Source: Dactylonectria macrodidyma (lineage: Eukaryota > Ascomycota > Sordariomycetes > Hypocreales > Nectriaceae). Taken from it: a DNA stretch of 64,000 nucleotides. The first letter of the stretch is position 1. Every line of letters starts with the position of its first letter. Below, piece by piece: positions 1 through 10,322 of the stretch. The stretch covers positions 1,612,001-1,676,000 of the forward strand of contig JAGMUV010000006.1 of the NCBI GenBank assembly GCA_020744425.1. Direction: 5' to 3'. The notes under the pieces are model-generated. The model was given only the letters and a program-made list of their open reading frames with translations. It searched no databases and had not been told where the DNA came from. Both the position numbers and the translations under genes were made by a program.

Positions 1-1
1 G

Positions 2-2064
2 AGGAACGCCAATGGCGACATCACTGTGGCTGCGACCTATCAGTCGAGGGAGGTTCCCAACGCCCGCATCGAGCCGAACCGCAAGTGGTTTACCAACACC
101 CGAGTGGTCTCTCAAGACACCCTCAAGGCGTTCCGCGAGGCCATGGACGAGAAGGCCAAAGACCCCTACCAGGTTCTCCTCAAGTCCAATAAGCTGCCAA
201 TGAGCCTGATTCGGGATGGCGGCAAGGACACCCAGAACGGCATCAAGCAGCACCAAGCCAAGATGACGGTTGAGACGGCACCTTTCTCCGACGTCTTCGG
301 CCCCAAAGCACAGCGCAAGCGCGTCAAGCTGGGTGTTAGCAGCTTGATGGACCTTGCCGACGATACCGAAAAGAGTATGGACACCTACCAGGAGCGCCTC
401 GAGCAGGCCAAACTACTGAGTGGCAATTCTGGCGACGTTGATGACGATGGCAAGCCCATCACCATGGCCATCGAGCCCGTATTTGACAAGGGCCAAAGCA
501 AGAGAATCTGGAACGAGCTTTACAAGGTCATGGATTCTTCTGACGTCGTCATCCACGTGCTGGATGCTCGAGACCCCCTGGGTACGAGATGTCTGAGTGT
601 TGAGAAATACTTGAAGGAGGAAGCCCCCCACAAGCACTTGATCTTTGTTCTGAACAAATGTGATTTGGTTCCCACCAGCGTCGCGGTAAGTCTTGAGCCT
701 ATTCTTCTATCCCCCCCTTTCCCTCCTATCGACCCCAATGTTCTTAGTCAGGATCTCGTCTTTTTTCTTCCAGTGACGTTGGTCTGTTATAACATTGGGA
801 GAATGACTGCCATTCTCGACTGTTGACAACCTTGGTTGTCAACTGATGTGTTCCGTTTTGGTTACCATCATGAGATAGGCTTCGTGTCCAATTTGAGTTG
901 AAGTATACCTATGCCATAACATGGGGCATTGATTGTATACTTCTTAGTTATGACACATACATACCCTTGACATTTGCATTTTGCATTATCAATCATATGA
1001 TGAATTTTTATACTAATTCATCATAGGCTGCTTGGGTTCGTCGTCTCTCTAAGGAGTATCCCACGTTGGCATTCCACGCCAGCATCAACAACTCATTCGG
1101 AAAGGGTTCTCTCATCCAACTCCTCCGCCAATTTTCCTCACTGCACTCGGATCGCAAGCAGATTTCTGTCGGCCTAATCGGCGGTCCCAACACTGGCAAG
1201 TCGTCCATCATCAACACTCTCCTCAAGAAGAAGGTCTGCACTGTGGCCCCTATTCCTGGCGAGACCAAGGTGTGGCAATATGTCAGCTTGATGAAGCGCA
1301 TCTACCTCATCGACTGCCCCGGTGTCGTCCCCCCTTCCAGCACGGATACCCCCACCGACCTGGTTCTCCGAGGTGTAGTGCGAGTGGAGAAGGTTGAGCA
1401 TCCTGAGCAATACATCACAGCCCTCTTGGGCAAGGTGAAGCAACGTCACATGGAGAAGACTTATGAGTTGACAGGATGGACCAACTCGACCGAGTTCTTG
1501 GAGCTCCTCGCCCGAAAGGGTGGTCGTCTTCTTAAGGGTGGTGAGCCTGATCTTGACGGTGTGGCCAAGATGGTTCTCAACGATTTCATGAGAGGAAAGA
1601 TCCCATGGTTCACCCCTGTCCCAGTCCTGGAAGGCGAAGACAACGAAGATGATAAGAAGGTTGGCGGCCGTGAAGGTAGACTCGGAGAGATGCCCAGAAA
1701 GCGAAAGACCGAGGAGACGGCCGAAGACCCAGATATTGCAGCTGAGGCTCAACTTCAAATGGAAGCGAGTGCTGCTTCACTGAAGGGTGATGATGACGAG
1801 CCAGATGAGGAGTCGGAGGAAGAATTCGAAGGCTTTGGCAGTGACACCGAAGAGGCAAGATCAAGGAAACCGTCTTTCGGCGCGACCGTTGACGGTGGAA
1901 GTGATGCTGAGAGCAATGCAGACGACGTCATCTCAATCGATGGATCTGACGCGGAGGAGCCTGAAGCACAGCCTGAAGTTGCTGAAGCCAAATCTGACAA
2001 CGAGGAAGATGAGGGTCGCAAGGCCGACCGACCCAACAAGCGACGAAGGATTTCGATGGACTGA
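2..2064 (+). CDS. NOG2: Nucleolar GTP-binding protein 2 (NOG2/NUG2), 5' end cut off by window edge
   Basis: Essential GTPase of late 60S pre-ribosome maturation in nucleolus and nucleus. Exons are 2..685 and 1027..2064 with a 340-nt intron (GTAAGT donor, CATAG acceptor); the junction restores the conserved [12 protein letters not shown] stretch. The frame is open from base 2 with no ATG before the conserved region, so about 50 N-terminal residues lie outside the window. The G motifs are circularly permuted as in the YlqF/YawG family: NKCD (G4) comes first, then GGPNTGKSS (G1) and DCPG (G3). Before them is the N-terminal NGP1 domain ([17 protein letters not shown]). The last 130 residues are acidic ([19 protein letters not shown]) and end in a basic NKRRRISMD tail, typical of fungal NOG2. 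About 574 residues are visible. Assignment is firm. Confidence 0.95.
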
Positions 2065-3953
2065 AGTCGGTCGAGTGCGCCTTCGATCAATGTTGTTGCT
2101 GTACCAGAGTCAACAATAAGCGATACCCCATACTCACTCTCGACTCCCACCTTATGTAAGGTCGGGCTAGTAGGAGCTGCCAGTATGACATCTGGCAGCA
2201 ATCATTCGCTCCCATATGTTGCTTGCCTCGGTGTGGTCGGACGATGGCAGCCGCCTGTGCAACGGCCAACTCCCTCGTGGCCACGGTGCCAGGAGGTGGG
2301 ACGGAGCTTAGAGACTGGGTACCACTGTGGCTGATTCTCTAGAAACAGAGTAGACCACAGGGAAGAGCTTGGGGAGCCGGCTTACAGATCACTGCTGATT
2401 GGTTTCTTCGGCTAGCTTGAGCGCACGCCGTTCTCGCTGGCCTCTGAACCCGTCAGTTTGGGTGGTGCTCGGAATGAACACACGCGCTACTTCCACCGCT
2501 TCCAGTTGGCAGCAATCGGCTCGTTCTCGACGAGGCAGGACACAGCCTCTGGGATGAACTTCCTGGGTTGCCACATTTCACATCAGTGCGGCGTTCCAGC
2601 CTGGTTGCCGACGACGACTCCTTGCCCCTTGGGACGATGAGTTGATAGCAGCGCCCTGCTGGATGTCATGCAACCGGAGCACTCCAAGCTCTTCATCTAC
2701 CTAGCCATAAATGCACTAGAGGCACATGTCTATGAAACGATGTTAATGACTTAATCAATATGCCCATCAAACACAATGCTCATGTCTCTTTTATTGCTAC
2801 AGTGAAATCTCGTGTTTTCCACGTACCAAATTGATGTACGCCTAGAGTTTCTTTGTGATCAAGTCGAAGGAAGTGCAGGAACTTGATAGCGCACACCCAA
2901 AGGGAGTCGAAGGGAGAAGAAGGACGACAAGACCAATGCAAATATCAGATTCCTCAAGGAATGGTAGCCTGGCTGTACGAAATGGGAATGATCAAGGGAT
3001 TCGGCGGAGGAAATTCTGGACGGGGAATGGAGGAGTCGGTGCTGGTAGAGACAAGAGCATGTAACGAGGTTCAAAACCAATGAATCGAGTCACCTATCAC
3101 ACTCAAAGAAGGGAAACACGTGATGCTGAAACAGTAATCTCAACAGTAATAGAAACTTTGTGAGTAAATACCGACTATGTTCTGATAGTTGTCTACTTTG
3201 TTTATACGATATCACTCCTAGATAGGTAACTGACAGTAATCCACATAGCTTAGCACAACCTAGCTTGTTGAATAATATACATTAATGATGTTTCCTTCGT
3301 AGATTTTGAGGCGATAGAACCTGAAAGAGACTTGTCATTTCGTAGTGGAAAAGCATCCTAAGGAACGGAGGGTTAGCATGAGCACGAATGTGGGAGCTGT
3401 TTCGCCTCTCTCTTTCGTCGTAACTGGTAGTTTCAGAGCAACTTGATACTTGTTTAGGTCTTTTCCATCTGCCTCATTATCGGTGAATGATGCTTATGAC
3501 TGCAAGTCGGTGCTTGTTCTTTGTCCACAACATAGGAATAGGAATAGGGACTGCACAGGTCGGAAGAGAAACAAAGGGTGAGTCTCATTGGCTCTTCAAC
3601 TATGCAGAAACAACCAGCTGCTCTCTAATTGGTGAGATCACTTCTTCTCACTCTGAGTGGGCAATGAAGTCAGCTGCAGGCAGCACCTGTTCCTGGTGGT
3701 TGGCGGGCGGTTTCTGGAGCCGGGCAGGTTCTGCCAGCTGCCAAAGAGGTTTTTGCCAGCTGCCCGAGAGGTGAATTAAGCCAGAAAAAAAACTGGGTCC
3801 CGCTGTGTATTTCTATCCTCGTCCTCAGAAACATTTACTTTTCTAACTTCTTCACCTTTCAACCTCATCACGAAAAACCTCACCGAGCTACGAATCCACC
3901 ACCACACACTTTTGACTTCTTTCTGAGATACGCAGAGACGAGCGATAGCTGAG
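2065..3953. other. Gene-free spacer
   Basis: No convincing coding region. Frames of 60-95 codons on both strands lack protein-like composition. Near 3720-3770 a roughly 22-nt imperfect direct repeat built on TGCCAGCTGCC occurs twice in tandem. The last 150 bases are probably the leader of the next gene. Confidence 0.5.
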
Positions 3954-5351
3954 ATGGCTATAGATCCGCCTGAAACTATCGCCAAATGCCTCCCGAACGC
4001 TCGCTCCGAACCGCCTCCCGCCGCTTTGGGGAGTGGAAACAGTGAAATGGATCCTCCCAACCGAGTTCCCGTTCAGACCCCCGTCCTTGCGGTGAGACAC
4101 CTTCGCGATACTTCTATTCGGTTCCGCTCGACTGACAGTCTATTCAAGAAGGCCTGCATTGCCAATGCTGAAAATGCAGCTTCCGCAGCAGGAACTGCCG
4201 CGCCCTAGAGTAAGTCTTCTATCCCCAACTGACCCTTGTCACTAGCAAGAAGGCTAATATGATCAACAGATGGTGCCTCGAACTTGCCAACTCCGGCCTT
4301 GTCCGTCAAGTCCACTCCTTCGCCTTCTGCTACTCAGTCCGCAGACTTTCCGCCAGGCTTCAAGAGACGTGGCCTATCTCGCTATGACCGCTTTGCTCTC
4401 GAACAGCCGGTCCGAAAGGAGTCTATCAACACTCCCCGAGTTTCCAACAACGCGGTTCAGCTCCAGCCAGTTCAGCCCCAGCAGGTTATTCTCCAGCCGA
4501 TTCTTGTCCAGCCGATTCTTGCCCAGCCAGGTCTTGCCCAGCCAGTTCTTGCTCAGCCGGCTCTTGCCCAACCGGTTCCGCCCAAGCCACAGTTCTCTGA
4601 GAGCTTCCTCCGACGAGCCGGTCGCCGTGCCCAGAACAGAACCGAGAGCGCCAACCGCGCCCCCAACGCGCTGAGTCCTCACCAAGCTTCCAAGGTCACA
4701 AAGACTCAACGACCTAAGCCCTTTCCCAACACGAGCCCGCTCTCAGACGTGATTGAGATCAGCGAGGAGCAGTTCGCCACTCGCAAGAAGCAGCTGGAAG
4801 ATAAACTCAAAAAGCCCATCGCACCAGTCGACTGGGTCGCGGCCGCCATCCCGCCGGCTCCCGCGTCCGCTAATTCCATCATCGTGGGCAATGACATGGA
4901 CTGCATTAAGTGGCAGGTTGAGACGGCACGGCATCTCTTTTTGCAGGGCATCACTGGGCCATTTGAGGTTGGCGATTTCCTCTGCGATATCACCGATGCA
5001 TCGGGACACCTTCACAAGTTTGGCTATCGCAAGCAAGACGAAAATGGGGAATGGTTCTAGGAGCACCTGATCACCAAAGAACGGATCACTTGTGATGTCC
5101 ACACCGAGGCCCATGCCAACAACACCGAGGAGCAGGTCATCTGCGGAAAGCCAGTGACTGGCATCGGCGGAGCGTTTCTGGGCTTCGCCGACGACAATGG
5201 CAACATGCTCCCTCCCCCGACCTATCTCCCTGCCGCCGATCGAGAGGCCGCAATAAACCCCGAGCCAAAGCTTCACCCGGCTCTCAAGAACGGAGTTGAT
5301 CCCATGTGGCTCACAGACCTCCACCCCGAGACCTTCGGAGATGAATACTAA
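3954..5351 (+). CDS. Unrecognised protein gene interrupted by two in-frame TAG codons
   Basis: Family not recognised. The model is exon 3954..4209, intron 4210..4269 (GTAAGT...GCTAAT...CAACAG, 60 nt), exon 4270..5351. The splice joins phase 1 to phase 1 exactly, giving one frame from ATG to TAA of 445 sense codons apart from TAG at 4206-4208 and TAG at 5058-5060. The frame past the second TAG continues in the same style (EHLITKERITCDVHTEAH). Upstream of 4284 in exon 2 there is no in-frame ATG before a stop, so exon 1 is needed. Features: a Pro/Gln-rich run of about six xLAQP units (15-nt period, about 4486-4578), then a more ordered C-terminal half containing ISEEQFATRKKQLEDKL. Alternatives: a pseudogene (both TAGs are one C-to-T step from CAG, in CpA context), a transcript corrected by A-to-I editing (UAG to UGG), or splicing around the first TAG from a weak donor (A|GTGAAA near 4047). 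Confidence 0.5.
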
Positions 5352-5460
5352 GCGACCATCGGAGACGAATCACCAAGTGACAATCTGAGACGACTACGAA
5401 GCAACTATAGGAGACGTCTACTAAGCAACAATCGGGGACGATTACGAAGCAACTATTGGG
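5327..5460. repeat. 24-nt minisatellite overlapping the 3' end of the preceding gene
   Basis: About five imperfect tandem copies with a 24-nt period, consensus close to AAGCAACNATCGGAGACGA plus NTACG. The first, most diverged copy lies inside the coding sequence (GDEY-stop) and the rest lie downstream. The period is a multiple of three. Confidence 0.6.
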
Positions 5461-6485
5461 TGGCGAGAAAAACTTGTCCACCAGAACAGATACACACATT
5501 GTGGCCGAGAGATTTCACGCCACCTACTTCTGTATAGCATGACCCCTGAGCTTGGTTATGTCTCTTTTTCTATTTTCATAATGGTTGGTTCAGTGGCTTG
5601 GATGTTGATCATAGAGAGACTGCGATGGAACAAAGGGTACACCAGATTGCTATTGAGCCCGAGGTAGAGTAAGGTAGGAATAATTGAAAATGGAATTTGT
5701 GATTTTTGTTATTGATGTTCCTTTGCATAAAACCCATGAAGGTGGTTTACGGGAAGCCGAGCCGAAACTTAAAAACCCATGTAGAAGCAGTGATTCCATG
5801 CGTCGTGCATTTAGATTGACCATTGAAGTGGATTGATTAATGAAAGCCGGAAGAATTAACTTTGAGGTTAAACTCGTCGGTTGGTGAAGTCGGCACGGGA
5901 GTGCGGCCCGCTGGCAAACGGCGATACTGCCGTTTAGATATCCAGCAATGGAAACCTGGACCTTGAGAGGCCTGTTTAAATCGCCAATATCAAGATTAAA
6001 ACCACTAGCATAGCACTATAGAGAGCGTTCGCTGCGCAGGTTCCCCGCTGCAGTCTTGCGAAATCGCGGGACCTCACGTTCCGAGCTTCTTGTGAGCTGA
6101 TCGTGGGGCATCCATCATGACTTCGCCATTGGCCGACGGTCCGAACGAGAAAGGCGGAGCTGCCTCTCCCAACCCGAAAGGCGGCACGGCTCGTGTCTGA
6201 TCAGATGGTCGACTTCTTTCTCAAGGATCCTCGGGATAGTTACCGTTGGCCTTGTTTGAATAGAAGGCGAAAAGAGTCCTGTTCCCACTCCGTCATGTCC
6301 GATTGACGGGGTTTTCCCAAACCGATCGACACGTCGTGGAATGCGGATCACCATGTTCCGTGCCTACCCATTCAGAACCTGTACACGGAGGACCATGGTT
6401 ATAAAACGCCTTTAATAAGCTCTGAAATGAATGCTGCAACCAGTATCCAACCATTCTGCATTGTCTGATAGTGATAATCGTCAAG
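5461..6485. other. Gene-free spacer / mannanase promoter
   Basis: No coding region seen. It should hold the promoter of the mannanase. One CreA-type CCCCGC lies at 6043-6048. No clear XlnR GGCTAA element was found. Confidence 0.5.
6399..6406 (+). promoter_or_regulatory. Probable TATA box of mannanase gene
   Basis: TTATAAAA lies about 80 bases before the ATG at 6486, a normal distance for a strongly inducible fungal hydrolase gene. No other TATA-like element is nearer the start. Confidence 0.45.
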
Positions 6486-7943
6486 ATGAAGTTGACCACT
6501 GCGGCGATTGCTTCCCTCGTCCCGTCTGCATTGGCACAGTCGCCTTTGTATGGCCAATGTGGTGGAAAGTCATGGACTGGCCCTACTACCTGCGTCAGTG
6601 GCTCGCACTGCCAGTACTCCAATGACTGGTACTCTCAGTGTGTTCCTGGTCAGTTGGTCTCTTATATCTTATCAGAGTGATATGTGTTGTTCCGTAACTC
6701 ACACAACTTGTAGGTGCTGGTTCTTCTTCGTCGACATCGGCTACTAAGACAGCAACTACTACTGCTACGGTCACAAAGACCCCAGTAGGAACTGGCGTGC
6801 CAACGACGAGTGGAACTCTGTTCACCATTGACGGCGTCACCAAGTACTTTGCTGGCACCAACTGTTACTGGTGCAGCTTCCTCCCTCTCAAGAGCGATGC
6901 CGAGACTGTCATGTCCCATCTGGAGGCGTCGGGCCTGAAGATCCTCCGCGTCTGGGGGTTCAACGATGTAAACACCAAGCCGAGCGACAGCACGGTCTGG
7001 TTCCAGTACCTCTCGTCGTCCGGGTCAGAGATCAACACCGGCGCCAACGGACTGCAGCGCCTGGACTGGATCGTCGAGGCGGCCGAGAACCACGGCATCA
7101 AGCTCATCATCAACTTCGTCAACAACTGGGACGACTACGGCGGCATGAAAGCGTACACAAACGCCTTCGGGGGTGACCACGTTGGCTGGTACACCAACAC
7201 GGCGGCGCAGGCGCAGTATCGCAAGTACGTCCAGGCCGTCATCAGTCGGTACGCCGACTCGAGCGCCATCTTCGCGTGGGAGCTGGCCAACGAGCCCCGC
7301 TGCCAGGAGTGCGACACGGACGTCATCTACGAGTGGGCGACGGAGATCTCGCAGTACATTAAGTCCCTGGATCCCAAGCATCTGGTGACGCTCGGAGACG
7401 AGGGTTTCGGTCTGCCCGGCGACGGCAGCTATCCGTACACGTACTGGGAAGGCGTTGACTGGGAGAAGATGCTCACCATTGACACGCTCGACTTTGCCAC
7501 TTTCCATCTTTATCCCACTTCTTGTAAGTTATGCCTCTTGAGTTCTATCTAGCCTTGAGACTTGCCACTGACGACAAACCAACTTTCTAGGGGGCGTGTC
7601 TACTGACTGGGGCAACGCCTGGGTTGAAGCCCACGCTAAGCTCTGCGTTGAGGCGGGAGTCCCGTGTTTCTTCGAAGAGTGTAAGTTTTTTCTATCAAGA
7701 TGAGACACAAAGAGATAAGATACTGACATGTCGGAACCAGATGGAATGACCTACGACCAATGCGCCATCGAGAAGGAGTGGCAGGCTACGTCCTTGGCAA
7801 CGCCCGGCATGGCGGGCGATGCATTCTGGCAGTTTGGCGACACCATCAGCACTGGACAGAGTCACAACGATGGAAACACCATCTACTACGGTAGCGATAC
7901 TTGGACATGCCTGGTCACTGACCACGTTGCGGCGATTCCTTAA
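6486..7943 (+). CDS. Secreted endo-1,4-beta-mannanase, CBM1 + GH5 (subfamily 7 type)
   Basis: Hydrolyses internal beta-1,4 links of plant mannans outside the cell. Exons: 6486..6648, 6714..7523, 7591..7680, 7741..7943; 421 residues. Signal peptide is residues 1-18 (ends ALAQ). An N-terminal fungal cellulose-binding module occupies about 19-54 ([15 protein letters not shown]...[12 protein letters not shown]). A Ser/Thr linker to about 88 is followed by the GH5 barrel. The acid/base glutamate is E248 in WELANEPR and the nucleophile lies in FFEEYG (E353/E354). All three introns fall in phase 1, and the last splits the codon just before the YG of the nucleophile motif. The CBM is at the N-terminus; Trichoderma Man5A has it at the C-terminus. 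GH5_7 is favoured over GH5_5 cellulase by the WELANEPR and HLYP signatures. Confidence 0.92.
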
Positions 7944-8357
7944 AGATGAGGACTCACTCTTTCTAGTTTTGATCGTAGTAGTTGCACATCGCTTGGAGAG
8001 ACGCAGAGTCGGAGAAGAGAATCGATCATTGCAGGAGCTAGAGAGTATGCAGAAAATAGCCCAAGTATCGAATGAGAAACATCATCAAGGGAACCATGTG
8101 ATTGCGTATTTTCGGATGTTGAATTGTAGCTGTTTATAATGTTCAAGTCCAGGGTGGCTAACATTGAATTTGTTGCCGTCTCGGAAGAATCGCGCCCCGA
8201 CCCCAGAAAAAAGGATGGTCGTCATCGTCTTTATTCTTGGTCACCCATTTTAGCTCGCCACTACAAACCTCATAACCAAGCATCGCCGCACTGCGCATTG
8301 CTTTTTCTGATACTTGTATATACTGCATATCACCTGCAAACCATAGAGTACCCCGTG
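7944..8357. other. Short spacer
   Basis: Holds the mannanase 3' region and the promoter of the next gene. No additional feature recognised. Confidence 0.5.
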
Positions 8358-8995
8358 ATGGGCTCCTCATCGTCCAAAGTTGCTCGAGGCGCCACCAGGA
8401 AGTATCCCACTCGCGCGCCAGGAACTGCGGTCCCAGCTGCGGCGCCGCGACGTCAACCGATCACGAAGACGAAAGCTGAGCCATTGGGAGGAGGCTCGAA
8501 GGACGACGGTAGGATGATTTGATACACCTTTCTTAATTCAGCATGGAGCTCTCACACTGACTTCAACCCTTAGCTATCCGCGCCGACTCCGCAGACCCCG
8601 ACTTCGTGACGGGCGACTTTTCTCGCCGCCTGCATCAGATGGGCATTGCAGACCCGAACCCGACTTACTCTCCCTCGTCCACCGCCGCGCCGAATCTCGG
8701 ACCTCAACACCAAACGGGTCCCGCGTTCCCCCCGAGCAGAAGCAACCCGACGCTCTCGGCACTCGAGGCCAGACAGCGGCTGCAGCAAGAAGCCGAGGAG
8801 GACTTCGAGTCAATGGGGCGCGCAAATACACAGGGCAGGCGCTTCCTCGACATGCGCACAATGGTAGACGCTATAAAGCTGCGAGGCCGGGGCGTCGCCG
8901 ATAGGGATATCGAGGCTCGGCTCAGGATCCGCCCCGGTCTGTTAGACAAGCTCGGCCACCAGGGCGTCCTGTCACATGTGACCGTTCCCAGTTGA
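8358..8995 (+). CDS. Conserved-looking small protein, probably N-myristoylated
   Basis: Function not recognised. Exons 8358..8508 and 8574..8995; 190 residues. The intron is 65 nt with a GTAGGA donor and CCTTAG acceptor, phase 1. The N-terminus MGSSSSKVARGATRKYPTR fits the N-myristoylation rule (Gly2, small residue at 6, Lys7) and is followed by a basic patch, a common membrane-anchoring design. The middle is Pro/Ala-rich and the C-terminal half is helical and charged (LEARQRLQQEAEEDFESMG, then MRTMVDAIKLRGRGVADRDIEARLRI). That last part is the likely conserved core. No signal peptide or TM segment. Start chosen for the myristoyl motif. Confidence 0.7.
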
Positions 8996-9242
8996 AAGAC
9001 AATGCGAAGTTTCAAAAACGAAAACATGTCAAAAATCGTTTGCTCTACCTATTATGAAAGCGAACGGAGTGACGATGCAGGCATTTCGACTTGTGCAAAA
9101 CCGTGCTCCTCGCTCCAAGAATGACTACAAGATGCCGGTATGTGAAAACAGCCGCGTCCAATGTGGCCGGCACCTACCGTTTGCGGTAGATGAGGCTAGG
9201 GCACAGCACTTAATTCTCTAATTTTCCTTTGCCAACTTCCAT

Positions 9243-10322
9243 CTACCACGCCGTGTGGCCTCCATCAATAATCAGATCGCTGCCCGTCATGAAGCTGCTG
9301 GCATCGCTGAGGAGGAAGACAGCGGCGCCGCGGAACTCCTTGGGGCTGCTGATGCGGCCGAGCATGTTCTCGCCTGCCCACAGAGTCTGGCGCTCGGGGT
9401 AGTCGTCGAAGAGGTTTTGGAGCATCTGGGTTAGGATATAGCCGGGCGAGAGGGTGTTGACTCGGATTCCGTACTTGCCCCATTCGGAAGCCAAGCTGCG
9501 ACCCAGTTGGACGACGGCGGCCTTGGAGGGATTGTAAACCCTGGCTTGTGTGTTAGTGGCGATGCAAATCGTGGAAGTTTGTGAGGGGATGTCTGGCAGG
9601 TGACTACATACGGGGCGATCATGCCCTTGTTGGCAATTGAGCCACTCATGCTGGCGATCAAGCAAATACTTCCAGGCTTCTTGAGGCGAACCATCTGACG
9701 CGCTGCCGCCTGGGCAGTCATGAAGCAACCAGTGAAGTTGATGCTCATCATCCGATCGGCATCCTCGGCCGTGTATTCGAGAGCTGGGGTCTCTTGGTTG
9801 ATGCCTGCGGCGGCAATCAGGCCATCCAGACGACCAGTCTGATCGGCGACGTCCTCAAAGATCTTGTTCAGCTGCGCAGAATCTCGCACGTCCACCTGAC
9901 GATACGCCAAGGAGGAACCAAGCTCCTCGCGAGCCCGTCTGGCGACCCTGGAAAAGTCTGAGTTCGGGTCGGATTCTGGAGACTCTAGTCTATCGATGGC
10001 CCAGACTAGTGTCGACGAGCGTCAGCAGAGGCACCAAATTGGGACGATTATTTGGACTGTTGGAGAGAATCTCACCTTTGGCGCCGGCCTCGAGCAGGGC
10101 CTCGATCTGAACCAAGCCCAGACCTCGTGCGCCGCCGGAGACGACAATGACCTTGTCCTTGAGACTGAACTCGGGCAGCAGATGGCGCTGGTTTACGGAG
10201 GCATTGTCGGCAGCAGACGTGGTTTGCAACGTGTGAACGGGAGCGGTAGCTGGCTGAGCTGCCACCTTGACGGTTGGCAGAGCTTCTGTGAGCGTCTCGA
10301 GGGCGGAGTTTGTCTGTGACAT
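9243..10322 (-). CDS. Short-chain dehydrogenase/reductase, sorbose reductase / arabinitol dehydrogenase type
   Basis: NAD(P)-dependent SDR of the group holding L-sorbose reductases and D-arabinitol/mannitol dehydrogenases; probably reduces or oxidises a sugar or polyol in the cytosol. Exons on the minus strand: 10322..10076, 10005..9612, 9540..9243; 312 residues. Residues 1-50 are a Thr/Ala-rich extension. Cofactor motif SGGARGLG is at about 62-69. AAAGI stands for the usual NNAG. Catalytic Ser lies in CLIASMSGS and Tyr/Lys in VYNPSKAAV. The end IIDGGHTAW is typical. Both introns have normal signals (GTGAGA...CACTAG; GTATGT...GCCAG). An upstream in-frame ATG at 10421 would add 33 residues. 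The phylogenetically usual start is MSQTNSALE at 10322. Confidence 0.9.

Noticed and set aside
5016..5060. Intron removing the second TAG of the unrecognised gene
   Set aside because: Ending at TTCTAG is possible in phase from the GTTGGC donor near 4966, but there is no branch site and the removed part reads as normal protein. Kept only as a minor alternative.
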